Origin: Paroedura picta
Lineage: Eukaryota; Chordata; Lepidosauria; Squamata; Gekkonidae
Assembly (NCBI RefSeq): GCF_049243985.1
Contig: NC_135377.1
Coordinates: 65,048,145-65,112,144, forward strand
DNA: 64,000 bases
Direction of reading: 5' to 3'
The notes under the pieces were generated by a model, which did no database searches, had not been told where the DNA came from, and saw only the letters and a list, made by a program, of their open reading frames with translations. Shown one piece after another: positions 53,641 through 64,000 of the stretch (positions are counted from its first letter, which is position 1; each line of letters opens with the position of its first letter). A program made the translations under genes and the position numbers.

Positions 53641-54317
53641 GTTTTGTAACTCCCATTTCATTGTGTGATAAAGCATGCCACTGGCCCCAAACTTTGTTAA
53701 CTGAATGCAGTAGCAGATGTAGCCGTTCTGCTCCTTTACCCACCACAGCTATCCCCCATTCAGCCTCCAGTTCTCTGCACTCTGCGGCTTCCAGACAGGA
53801 ACCAAATTTAGCAGGCAGCCGAAGGATTTCCTGAAAGCATCCAGCTAACAGCTTTGGAGAACAGAACAAGAGGAGAAGCTGTCAGGCCTACAGAGACACA
53901 CTCTCCTGCACATCCGCAACTTCTCTGCACCCTTTCAAGTGAGTGGCGGGGGGTCCGTCCGTATCAGGAGTGGAGAAGGCACGAGGGTGTTTACATGGTT
54001 CACTGCCCTCCTAGCCGTTGCTGTGGCAACCAAAGGGGACAGCTTATGGAAAGAAAGGAAGTTCACATATGGGGCGTTCAGCTTTCAGACTCCAGAATCA
54101 TATACGGGCATGAAACAAAAGATCAGAGGCTAGGGTCACTCTGATGTTGGCAGTTTACAAAAGCCTTAATTAAAACAACAGTCCCAACCTCAGCGCCAGA
54201 GCGGCCTCGGAGCCAAGGCCTGAGGAACATTTTTTAAAGGACCAGCTGATCTCATAGGATAGTTTAGGGCAGCCTTTTTCACCTGTGGAATCGCTCTGTC
54301 AGGAACTTCTTCTAGAT
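53641..54317. other. Intergenic DNA, nothing recognised
   Basis: Two overlapping plus-strand frames near 53854-54144 show no known domain. Confidence 0.45.
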
Positions 54318-54453
54318 CAGGGGTAGTCAAGCTGCGGTCCTCCAGATGTCCATGGACTACAATTCCCAGGAGCCCCTGCCAGCGAATGCTGGCAGGGGCT
54401 CCTGGAAATTGTAGTCCATGGACATCTGGAGGGCCGCAGTTTGACTACCCCTG
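54318..54453. mobile_element. Palindromic hAT-type MITE
   Basis: The duplications TTCTAGAT (54310-54317 and 54454-54461) are identical. The arms are nearly perfect. Confidence 0.95.
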
Positions 54454-54479
54454 TTCTAGATGTTTAGCCGAAGATTCTT

Positions 54480-55060
54480 TTGAATTAATTTCCACCAACG
54501 GGTTCTGGTCAGACCCTCTGGGACAACAGAAAACAACTCTGCTCCATCCTTTATGTCAGCTGAACCCCAACCCCGGTCTGGGGACCGGTACCAGTCCGTC
54601 GATCAGTTGGTACCGGGCTGCGGCTCCTCCTCATCTTCCTCCCCAGCTGCTGCCTCGGGGGCTGCCCTGCCACTCTGCCACCGGCTCACCTTTGGTGCTC
54701 TCCAGCAGCCGCCATGGCTGGGGCTCCCCCTCGGCGTGACACTGCGCAGCTGCTCCTGCAGCACCTCCCAGTGGGTGGCGGGAGGTCAGGGGTGCCAGCA
54801 GGAAAGCAAGCAGAGCAGGGGCTCAGGCAGCGGCAGCAACGTCCCTTGCATAAGACTAGCCCCCCCACTGGGCATCAGTAAAATTGTCAAGCGTTGACCG
54901 GTCCCCGGTGATAAAAAGGTTGGGGACCACTGCTCTATATGACAGCTCTTCAAGTACTTGAAAATGGCTACTGGTATCACCTCTTAGTCATCTTCTCTCC
55001 AGGCTAAACATACCAAGCTCCCTCAGCCGTTCCTCATACGCCTCCTTTTCTCACAATACT
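54480..55060 (+). mobile_element. CR1 LINE piece split by a MITE
   Basis: The CR1 text CCTCTGGGACAACAGAAAAC before the MITE resumes after it as GACAGCTCTTCAAGTACTTG and TCTCCAGGCTAAACATACC. Confidence 0.8.
54557..54932. mobile_element. hAT-type MITE, relative of 38179-38546
   Basis: The right end GGTTGGGGACCACTG is intact and the left end is altered (CAGCTGAACCCCAACC). The flanks CTTTATGT and CTCTATAT match at six of eight positions. The GC-rich interior has no transposase. Confidence 0.88.
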
Positions 55061-55435
55061 ATAATTTATGGGCACTCAATGAAACTACTGAGCAGTAGAT
55101 TAAGAAGAGATAAAAGGAAGTCCTTCGCCCAATTAACATGTGGCAGCAGCTACAAGCACTGCAGGAAGTGGCAGCAGCTACAGGCACTGACAGCTTCAAG
55201 AGGGCACTGAATAAACATCTGGAGAGAGCCATCAGTGGCTATTAGCCACTACATTATAGTTGGAATGCTATTGCTAGGGCAGTGATGTTCTATATTCTTG
55301 GTGCTTGCGAGGGCTTCTGGAGTGATCTCACTGGTGGATCTCTTAATGGCTCCTGGGTTTGGGCCACTGTGTGACACAGATCATTGGTGGGCCATTGGCC
55401 TGATACAACATCACTTCCCTTATGTTCTTAACTTC
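55061..55435 (+). mobile_element. CR1-type LINE 3' end, other subfamily
   Basis: The text TTCAAGAGGGCACTGAATAA, GGGCCATTGGCCTGATACA and the end TTATGTTCTTA are of this type. Confidence 0.65.
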
Positions 55436-57789
55436 TGAGGATCATTGTTATGCTTTTTTTCATCAAACACAATAAATAAGAGGTAGTGTAATTTCAACCA
55501 TTTGAACATCTGTAATCGTGTTGTTTGCATGTTTTAAAAATTGCTGGTAGAGGGAATGCTAGCATCTGTTGGCATTTCTGTTTGACACAAATTGGCAATT
55601 CAGAATTGACATCTCTGCATGCCCGTACAGGTCTTTTGATACCAGTGAGTACCCCAAGAGCCACTGCAGGGGCTCTCAGCTGTTAACTAGCAACATGTAC
55701 AAATTGTTGTTGCAAAATCTGGAAGAAATACAAGGAACTGGAGACATTTCAAAGAAGAATTTAGGGAAGGCTGGTTTATTAAGCTTGCTGTGTTTTGATT
55801 CCTGCATGACAAGACTTTCATTTCTTCTTGTGCAAGAAAGTGTTGGCAGAGTTTAAATTTGCAAAGAGGGGTGCAGCATCTGGCTGCCTCAAATTATAGA
55901 ACAGTTTTAAATTATGAAGAGAAACAACTATGTATAGAAAAAACAGGGAGAGAATCCTAAGTGTAACTATCTCTGCTGTCTTAATTAAGTCAGTGGGCAA
56001 GCAAGGTAGAAAGTATGCTCATAAGAGCAGGAAGTCTCCAAATGAGCCAATTAGGACACTGGAAAAGACTATCTGAAGAAGAAAGTTCTTGATCTTACTA
56101 TGCTAAATATACATCTCCTCTGAATGCCCCCTGTAGGGTATTCTTCATATCTTCTTGAGTCTTGCACACTACAGATCTTGCATAATCCAACATAAAGGAG
56201 TGGGACAGAAAGTGAAGATTGAGCAAAGGACCAGCTAATTTAGGTGTTTCATGAGTTGCTTTCCGTCATGTTTTGAAATTCAGCCCGGGTATCGTCAGCC
56301 AGTTTTTTATTCACTAAAGTTTCTGGTGTCAATGATGGTCCCAAATGGTCGTCAGCCAAGACTGCTTGCTGGCCATATTCATAGTTTCTTTTGGTTCACA
56401 TTTCACACGTGCCCGGTGCCGACTTCCAGCAAAAGAGAAAAAGAGTGAACGGGGACAGTCTTGCCAATGGAAAATGTTCTAATAAACGGTAACAGCTTAC
56501 CTGTTTTTTTCTTTTTCTTTTAAATCATCAGAGCAATGACAATTGGAAAGTTAAATTTATAGGACCACATTCTCGTGCAATGAGCCTTCTAGGAGGGCAG
56601 ATGAATAGGCACAAGAGGCCCTATAGCAAACCCTAAATTTCAAGGGTTTCTTAATCTGCACATCCTCATAAAGGCACACGTATTGGAATGGGCTCGTATC
56701 CTTTCTACCATCTTAAAACCCTTGATTTTTTTTTCCAGGACAGATTTTATTTTAAATTATTATTATTTTTAAACAGCTGTTTTCTGCCATTGGAAAGGAG
56801 GGACATATTACTGCCAGTTCCCTCTCCCCCTTGTTTATTCCCACAAAAGGCTCAGCGCTGCACCCGAGGGTCCCGGGACAGCCATTCCTTGGAGCTGATT
56901 GAACTACAGTACGAAGCAGAGATAGGAAATTCCAATCCCACAAGCTGCGCTCACAGATCTAATTTGGTTACAAGCCCATAGTTTCATCCCATCTATGCCA
57001 AGCTGGAAGCAACTTTCAAAAGAAACTGGGAACAATAAAATGTTGGGCTGGGCTGCTAGTTCTTATTTTAAAATTCCTCTGCATACAGGAAGTCGGATAC
57101 CGCTCTGCTGTGATGTTTAAACAGGCTGTGCTTACAGCGTCAGATTTTGAAGGGAAGCATCAATGCACTGACAAAAGATGTGCAAGTTTCTTTCACGGCG
57201 ACTTGCTCTGACAGTCCCCTCAAAGAGATGTGACCAAAACAACCAATTTCATTTGAAAAAATGGAGGAGGCAGTTGTTTTCGGGACTCAAATTTCCTTCC
57301 CCCCTCAACCCCAAAATTAATTTAAAAAATAAAATCCCCTTTTTGGGATTCTTGGTGTTTTGGTCTCTCTGTTCAGGTAGATTTGTGAGAGGTTGGCCAT
57401 AGTACCTGGACCATGATTTTGTGTGAACAGTAAGGCTTAAAAACAATTAGCATGGACACCTAGCTGGTCAGAAGAGGGCTGCATCACCACATGCCCCCCC
57501 TCCTTTCCCTGTTAAAACCTAAACACCCGAAAACACAAACGGGAATGTGCCTTGGCTGCCTGATTCCAAAACAGACAAGGATAATGGACAGAGGATTTAA
57601 TTTTAACTTGAGGAATGTAGCTTTGCCATCCTGCAGCAATGTGGACCATGCCATAAAAAAAAAAAATTGCGAGCAGGAAATGGAGGGGAGGGTGGATGCG
57701 AGAGCGGGACAATGCTAGCGAGACTGTTGCATATTTCTCCCTCCATATGGGCTTGCCCCTGGTTGCTCCCCGATGTGGAGTGTGATAAG
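55436..57789. other. Intergenic DNA, nothing recognised
   Basis: This is the longest apparently repeat-poor stretch in the window. No exon could be supported. Confidence 0.5.
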
Positions 57790-57970
57790 GACCGTTTATG
57801 CACTGGGAACTTCACTGCCCCAGCTCTTGCGCAGGAGGCCAAATCGGGGGCGGATGAGGTGCACCAGGCCAAATGCTCCCCCATTTGGGTGGAGGAAGAG
57901 GTGGGGCAACCTGCCACAACTAAAACTCCAGCCTGCAGCCCAGCATGAAACCTCCAGTGCATAATCGGTC
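57790..57970. mobile_element. Small TIR element, possible 3-base duplication
   Basis: The ends GACCGTTTATGCACTGG and CCAGTGCATAATCGGTC are inverted with one mismatch. AAG occurs on both sides (57787-57789, 57971-57973). A PIF/Harbinger-like MITE is possible. Confidence 0.65.
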
Positions 57971-58667
57971 AAGGAGTGGCAAATTCAGTTTTGTCAATTT
58001 CTCTCATCATGAGGCAAATCTAAAATTTGTGCCATCCCCTGGACAGCCTTGGGTTGCTGACATCATGTGGAAGCAGCACTAAAACCCGCCAGCAACTAGA
58101 GGCCGTCCGGGGGCAAATTCCTTGTGTGGAAACGGTCCAGGGGATTCCCCAGGTCTCACCTGGAACTAGCATCCCTACCTAGAACCAGAATGACAGTGGG
58201 AGAATTGAGAAATGTTCATCATATGAATAATATTTGGTGACAAACCTTGGTTACTTTAAATTGCAGGCTAAGATGTCCACCAGACAAAAGTCACCTTGCA
58301 ACCAGCAGATTCATGGGCGTCAGAACAATGACTAGGGAAGCTTGACAGAAAAACAAGCCATGGAAACATTTTAATTCTTACTGTTTTGCAACAGACTCAG
58401 AACAGATTGAGAGATTCAATACTGATGGGAAATACCAGCGGTGGCTTGCTGACAAGACATGGTGTTGAATGTAGGTAACTAAATAACATGACCACAGGCA
58501 TTCTCTCAGGACTACAGAGCTTTAGGAAGATGGGGGAGGTGGTTTAATTTGGCTGTCTACTTCTGCATGGTAGTTATTTCACAAGCTGAATTTTGACAAC
58601 TGAACATAAAGGCATTTGTTAGGAAGTATTAAAATATGGCAATAAAAGGACACCTCAAATATTTATC
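57971..58667. other. Intergenic DNA, nothing recognised
   Basis: The text GTGTGGAAACGGTCCAG near 58124 resembles one end of the CpG-rich MITE class. Nothing else is assigned. Confidence 0.45.
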
Positions 58668-58712
58668 TATTACTATTACTATTACTATTACTATTATTAT
58701 TATTATTATTAA
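58668..58712. repeat. (ACT/ATT)n microsatellite
   Basis: The array lies at the L2 tail of the next element. Confidence 0.9.
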
Positions 58713-59265
58713 AATTTCTATATCGCCCTCCCAATATGGCTCAGGGCAGTGTACATAATATGCTAAAATTAAAAGTAAATTAATACCAACACAATAACAT
58801 TATTAACAGTATAAAATGTAATAAGAACATAGTAGCAATTCCATTAAGCTATAGCAGCCTCCAGATAGTCCCTGCCCATAAGTCTCCAGGCTAGGTGTTT
58901 CTCAGTGCAGGTGTTTTGTAGCAGAGGGCCACAGATGTTATTAAGTTATTGGCCCCAAACAAAAGTTTGGTGGAAGAGCTCTGTTTTGCAGGTCCTGTAG
59001 AACTGTGCCAGCTCCAAAAGGGCCCAGATCTCCTTTGGGAGCCCATTCCACCGAGGGACCAGGACTAAACATCCTGGCCCTGGTAGATGCCAAACGTACT
59101 TCCTTCAGGCCAGGGACTGGCAGCCAGTTGGAATCTGCAGAGCCATCGGAGGGCATAAGGAGAGGTGGTCCCTTAGGTATGCCAGGCCCAGACTATGGAT
59201 GGCCTTGAAGGTAAGTACTAAAACCTTAAACTTGAGCTGATCTGAATAATTTGGTAAAGTCCATA
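58690..59265 (-). mobile_element. L2 LINE 3' half, older copy
   Basis: The 3' UTR (TATATCGCCCTCCCAATATGG) and the C-terminal coding text match 59595-60737, but with many interruptions. Confidence 0.88.
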
Positions 59266-59594
59266 CACAATTACCATCTATATGCCCCTTATTCAAATAT
59301 TGGTAACACTTCTACAATCATCAATCCATGGATTTACTGGAGATGGGCTTTTTATTTCCACTGTTGTAATGAGTGGGGGAAAAGAGGACTTTGCTTATTG
59401 ATTTTATTGGTGTAGCCTGTTAGTCAGCTTCCTGGATTATTTGCTTTCTGCAAGTCTGACAAGTCATCTTCTCTCTTCCCACCTAGCGGCTGGCATCCCT
59501 ATAAGGTCCACATTTCTACCTCTATCAGCGTGGTGAAGGCAGTAGTCAAGGGGTTAGAAATCCCATTGTGTAGTCAGGTTTTCCCAGATAAAAT

Positions 59595-60737
59595 TTATTT
59601 TATTTATTTATTTCATTTATTTAGATTTTTATACCGCCCATTTCTTTGCAGCTCTGGGCGGTTTACATTGAACATTATATAATACAAATTACATGGAACG
59701 ATGTGTAGTACCAACAGTATGTAACATAAACTATCATAAACAGTATGTAACATAAACCACATTACAAATAACAACAGTAACATTGGGGGTTGGTTCTTTC
59801 ATGGGTTGGTTCTTTCAGTCTGGAGGTTCAGCAGCTGTTCTACGTCAGTCGGCCTCAAGTGAAAGCCTGGTGGAAGAGCTCCCTCTTGCAGGCCCTGCGG
59901 AACTGTGGAAGTTTGGGCAGGGCCCTGATCTCCTCAGGGAGCTCGTTCCACCAAGTGGAGGCCAGGACCGAGAAGGCTCTGGTCCTTGTTGAGGACTGAC
60001 GTGCTTCTCTGGGGCCAGGGATCTGCAGCCAGTTGGAGGTGGTAGAGCATAGGGCTCTTTTGGGGGTATAGGCAGGGAGGCGGTCTCTCAAATACACTGG
60101 GCCCAAACCGTGTACGGCCTTAAAGGTGATTACCAGAACCTTAAGCTTGATCCGGAATTCAACTGGGAGCCAGCCAAGTTGTTGGAGTACCGGCCGGATG
60201 TGGGATCTCCACGGTGTTTTCGTGAGAATCCTGGCCACAGCATTCTGCACCAGTTGTAGTTTCCGGATCAAGGATAAGGGTAGGCCTGCGCAGAGCGAGT
60301 TCCAGAAGTCCAGCCTAAAGGTGACCATCGCGTGGATCACTGTGGCTAGGTGCTCTGGGTCCAGGTAGGGCGCTAGTAGCTTGGCTTGGTGGAGGTGGTA
60401 GAATGCCAGCCGCGCTACCTTTGTGACCTGGGCCTCCATTGTAAGGGAAGCATCCAGGGTCACGCCTAGGTTCCTGGCGGTGTGGGTTGGTGAGAGCTGC
60501 ACAACGTCCAGGGTGGGCAGGCACGCTTCCTCCCATGGTCCCTTCCTACCCAACCACAGGACCCCCGCCTTTGCAGGGTTGATCTTCAGGCGACTCTGCT
60601 TGATCCATTTTGTCACTGCTTCCAGACATCTGGCTAAGGGTTCTGGGGGAGAGTCAGGGCGCTCATCCATCAGGAGATAGAGCTGGATGTCATCCGCATA
60701 TTGGTGGCAACCACTCTCTCTCACCAGGAACAACAGC
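59595..60737 (-). mobile_element. L2 LINE, 5'-truncated, with open RT frame
   Basis: The 3' tail (TTATTTATTTATTTC on +) and UTR (TATACCGCCCATTTC) are followed upstream by an uninterrupted RT C-terminal frame. The 5' break is at about 60737. Confidence 0.93.
59855..60733 (-). CDS. L2 reverse transcriptase, C-terminal 292 codons
   Basis: This is part of the second L2 ORF. The YADD catalytic box lies at residues 12-15, followed by LKINPAKAGVLWLG, NLGVTLDASLTM, AMVTFRLDFWNSLCAGLP, QNAVARILTKT, LGWLPVEFRIKLKVL and a C-terminal RTRAFSVLASTWWNELPEE. All are L2-clade landmarks in order. The upstream RT fingers and the endonuclease are absent because of 5' truncation. The absence of stops over 879 bases suggests recent insertion. 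It is not a host gene. Confidence 0.9.
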   Translation of the reverse strand: MFLVRESGCHQYADDIQLYLLMDERPDSPPEPLARCLEAVTKWIKQSRLKINPAKAGVLWLGRKGPWEEACLPTLDVVQLSPTHTARNLGVTLDASLTMEAQVTKVARLAFYHLHQAKLLAPYLDPEHLATVIHAMVTFRLDFWNSLCAGLPLSLIRKLQLVQNAVARILTKTPWRSHIRPVLQQLGWLPVEFRIKLKVLVITFKAVHGLGPVYLRDRLPAYTPKRALCSTTSNWLQIPGPREARQSSTRTRAFSVLASTWWNELPEEIRALPKLPQFRRACKRELFHQAFT

Positions 60738-62429
60738 CAGTCAGTTCTGGAACCTTGGGTGTGAGTCGAAAGAAGAGAGGGGAGTAACTAGCCCCTGAAG
60801 GCCAGGTTTCCACCCATAGTCCTACACAATACCTTCAGATTATCCAGTCTTCTTAATAGCTTCATTTCACCTTAGTAACCCCTTGCCAACCCACACATAC
60901 TGAACCTCTCAACAAACCAGGCCGTGAGGGTTGTGACAGATGGGGAGGTTGAATTAGTCAGCCAATTGTACCACAGGGGAAAAGATCAACAGAACTCTCC
61001 TCTTCCTTTTTGCACAAGTGAGGGCATTTCTGCACATGGGTAAATAGTGTTATGTCAGCTGAATGGCGGCATAACACTCCTCACCTTTTTGCTGTCTCAC
61101 TCTTGTCTGCCGCCTTTTCGAGGTTCTCACCCTCCACAACTGCTGCTGGAAATAGTGGAAGAGAGCAATGCACGTTATATGTGACCCTCTTCCACCTGTC
61201 AATCAAGCCAGGCAGCCAATCCCCTTTCTCCATGTTTTAAAGGTCCCACCATGCCTGCTAATATTTTTAAATTAATACTTCTCCGTTTAAACACCTATGC
61301 ATAGATGCTACTATTTTGGATGCTACTACTTATGGGATCACGAGTCTTTAGATACTTTTAAACATTAATCTCGTTCCTGATTTTTTTTGGGGGGGGGATT
61401 TAGAGAGGCATGCTTTGTGTCACACCTTTGGAAAAAATACTTTTATTTCTGGCATCGCCTGCATGCTTGTGTGCCTATTCTTTGCTCCAGGCTGTTCTCC
61501 ATTTTGAAAAAGCATTTCCCATCCCCCATAAGAAGGGAGAGGGAGGTGGGTGTGAGGTAGGGACATTGGAGGCAGAGGTTGTGCTTCTTCGCCTCCATAC
61601 ATTTCTCTGGCTGCTGGCCTGCTGGTTGTCCACTGGGGGATAGCACTATTTATGTTAGTGAATCCCCTTTTTGGGATTCACCAATTTGCACTTTAAAATG
61701 ACGAATATAGCGAGCAGTTTGCTGGCTGGACATGGGAGGTGGGCAATGGTATGTGGAGCACCTGGAATATAGCGTCTTCAGAGGGTAAGAATGACGCTAA
61801 AACTATGGCATGCAGAAAAGCTCTGAAGGTCTACTTTCACTCACAGGACAGAGATTTTGATCGAACCCATTTAATACAATCTTATTTGATATGCTAAGTG
61901 ATATCCTAAATAAAGACCAATTTGAGTTTGCTTGAAACTTATAGGCGCTAAAAGGTCACTAGCACTACACAGTAGGGTTGGGTGCTTTGGTGTCCAAAGC
62001 TGCCGTTTGTGCCCGTAGCAGCCAGCGCCACGGCACGGGGAGGGCAGAGGAGGGGAAGCAGCGGTACCAGCACACCAGCAGGCACACATACGCAGGCACA
62101 GAGCTGCACATCTGCATTGGAGTACCTGAACAAGCTGCTGGAAAAACCAACAAACATGAGAACCGAAAGAATATAAAACAAGTGAGAGCCTTTGTACCTG
62201 CCACTGACCATCAAATAAAAGCTGCTTTGATTTTATTACGGTTATTCGTAGTTGTCATCTTGATGCCTGCCTTGGGTTCCAACTGTGCTGAATAAAAGTC
62301 AGGTCTAGAAATAAGGTCAAATGAACCATTTACTTAGCTTCAGTTTGCAAGTTGAACCATACATTTTATTTAAATGTTAAACTTTTTCTTTGAATTTCTA
62401 GACCACCCTCTCCACTAAAGCAGACTCAG
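60738..62429. other. Intergenic DNA, nothing firmly recognised
   Basis: A CpG-rich patch lies at about 62000-62060. GGGCATTTCTGCACATGGG near 61022 resembles a TIR of the CpG-rich MITE class. No gene is supported. Confidence 0.45.
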
Positions 62430-62712
62430 GGAAGAAGAAGAAGAAGAGTTGGTTCTTATATGCCGCTTTTCCCTACCCGAAGGAGGCTCAAAGCGGCTTA
62501 CAGTCGCCTTCCCATTCCTCCCCCCACAACAAACACCCTGTGAGGTGGGTGAGGCTGAGAGAGCCCTGATATCACTGCTCGGTCAGAACAATTTTATCAG
62601 TGCCGTGGCGAGCCCAAGGTCACCCAGCTGGTTGCATGTGGAGGAGTGCAGAATCGAACCTGGCATGCCAGATTAGAAGTCCGCACTCCTAACCACTACA
62701 CCAAACTGGAAG
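62430..62712 (-). mobile_element. tRNA-L2 SINE, full length
   Basis: It runs from the GAAGAAGAAGAAGAGTTGG tail to the CCACTACACCAAACTGG head. The body closely matches the opposite-strand copy at 53186-53475. Confidence 0.95.
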
Positions 62713-62867
62713 GGAACAACATGTGTAAATCAATGCATCTAAAATCCCAATTCAGTATTTTAAAAACATTTCTAAAACACTTCTAAAAACCCCACTGGTA
62801 GATGTAATATCCAAACCCGGGGGGGGGGGGTGCAGTACAGAAGGCCAATACGATGTGGTTGGTAGTT

Positions 62868-62975
62868 ATTTTACTAGCCTCAACCATAGATCTGGTGGAA
62901 GAGCTCTGTTTTGCAGGCCCTGCAGAATACAGTGAGCTCCAACAGGGCCCTGATGTTTTCTGGGAGCTCATGCCG
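62868..62975 (-). mobile_element. L2 LINE fragment
   Basis: TGGTGGAAGAGCTCTGTTTT and CAGGGCCCTGATGTTTTC match the L2 C-terminal coding region. Confidence 0.75.
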
Positions 62976-63106
62976 TGTATTTTTAATTCATATCCACTTA
63001 TCTACATCTTTACTATGTGCAGTTGGCATTACATCTGTCTGCCCATGCATACTTCAGAGTTTCACTGGGAAAGAACCACTCCCCCATCACCGTCAATATA
63101 GTAAGT

Positions 63107-63242
63107 GAGGGGTAGTCAAACTGCGGCCCTCCAGATGTCCACGGACTACAATTCCCACGAGCCCCTGCCAGCGAATGCTGGCAGGGGCTTGTGGGAATTG
63201 TAGTCCGTGGACATCTGGAGGGCCGCAGTTTGACTACCCCTG
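63107..63242. mobile_element. Palindromic hAT-type MITE
   Basis: The duplications TAGTAAGT (63099-63106 and 63243-63250) are identical. Both arms share a variant reading CCACGG/CCGTGG. The first base is altered. Confidence 0.93.
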
Positions 63243-63289
63243 TAGTAAGTCATGCAAAGAGCCATACCCATTTCAAAACACTATGTTTT

Positions 63290-64000
63290 TTTTAAATATA
63301 ACATTTTATTGCGTAGATTGTTTTATACAGAACAGCATTATTTTCATCATTTTGAATTTGGAAGTAACATACAACTGAATAAGAGGAGGAGTAGAAGTAC
63401 CCAAACAAAAACGTGTGATTCTGTTCATGTAGCATAAACCAGTCTTGTACACAACTTGTAGCAGCAGTTTTATAAAGTTCCCTTTAGAAAAAAAAATATT
63501 TATACATATAAACTCTACACATTAAATGTTGTTGTTTTTCCTTGTATGGGCTGAAAATTATTTTTTTCGGATTCAACTTCCTTCTTGCGTAGAGAAAAGG
63601 AGAGGCACCCTCCCTCCCTCCTCCCCGTCCTGGTAACAATTGTACTACCAGCATAGAAAGGCTACAGAAGGGAGCTTACAGTGGATATTCGGGCTCCTCA
63701 AAAGCAATATGACACTACAGGGTCTGTGAGAAATGGAGGCAAGGAGGCAAGGATTTGTTACACCGAGGAGGCAAGGGATAGTTACACCCATTTCTGCTGT
63801 TTCCTCCTCCACAATGGCTTTGAAAAATTATAGGTTCTGATGTTGCTCCATCTCCATTTCCGCCCGCCCTCGACACCACAGTTCCACGACAAAACCAACG
63901 AAGGGGCTAGCAATACACACAGGGTCATCACTGGACAGGAGACATTCCAGTGCATGTTATAGGGTAATGGGTCAGGGTTAAAAAAAGGGGCGGGGAGGAT
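63290..64000 (-). other. Possible 3' UTR of an unidentified minus-strand gene
   Basis: On the minus strand AATAAA lies at 63310-63305, followed by T/A-rich sequence. The stretch shows no recognised repeat. A stop-free minus frame of 72 codons runs from the window edge to 63782. The gene cannot be named. Confidence 0.25.

Noticed and set aside
53206-53676. 156-codon minus-strand frame
   Set aside because: It is the reverse of a tRNA-L2 SINE; the matching SINE at 62430 gives similar text.
18716-63242. CRISPR-like array from the repeated CAGGGGTAGTCAA palindromes
   Set aside because: Copies are scattered over 45 kb with 8-base target duplications and are transposons in a vertebrate genome.

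Overview
The window is vertebrate nuclear DNA, most likely from a squamate reptile, perhaps gecko-like. The evidence is the mix of interspersed repeats: CR1 and L2 LINEs, BovB/RTE LINEs, SINEs that resemble Sauria SINEs with a BovB-type tail, 5S-rRNA-derived SINEs, tRNA SINEs with an L2-like tail, and many palindromic hAT-type MITEs. The species cannot be fixed from the sequence alone. Nothing here is prokaryotic, and almost all of the short open frames are chance frames inside repeats.

One host gene can be read in full. It is LY86 (MD-1), the secreted lipid-binding partner of the B-cell and myeloid receptor CD180/RP105. It lies on the + strand in five coding exons (6676-6790, 17442-17528, 20975-21103, 27837-27889, 29697-29780). 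All junctions are GT-AG, the frame stays open across them, and the predicted protein has 155 residues. Its six cysteines fall at 26, 38, 51, 95, 105 and 147, almost the positions of the three disulfides of MD-2. The introns (about 10.7, 3.4, 6.7 and 1.8 kb) are packed with repeats.

Layout. Positions 1-6400 are upstream DNA with a CpG-rich MITE, a hairpin, a BovB 3' end and SINEs. Positions 6400-29780 are LY86. Positions 29781-64000 are gene-poor downstream DNA: RTE, R4-like, L2 and CR1 LINE pieces, SINEs, a degenerate higher-order tandem repeat (41700-42330) and several nested insertions. An L2 fragment at 59595-60737 keeps a 292-codon open reverse-transcriptase frame. The last 700 bases look like a possible minus-strand 3' UTR of an unidentified gene.

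The observations most worth a second look are these. The two arms of the palindromic MITEs share subfamily-specific changes, and one copy in LY86 intron 2 has apparently perfect 71-base arms. Remnants that look Penelope-like carry hammerhead-ribozyme core motifs. A CpG-rich foldback sits between 15-base direct repeats. A LINE fragment is bracketed by 32-base direct repeats.
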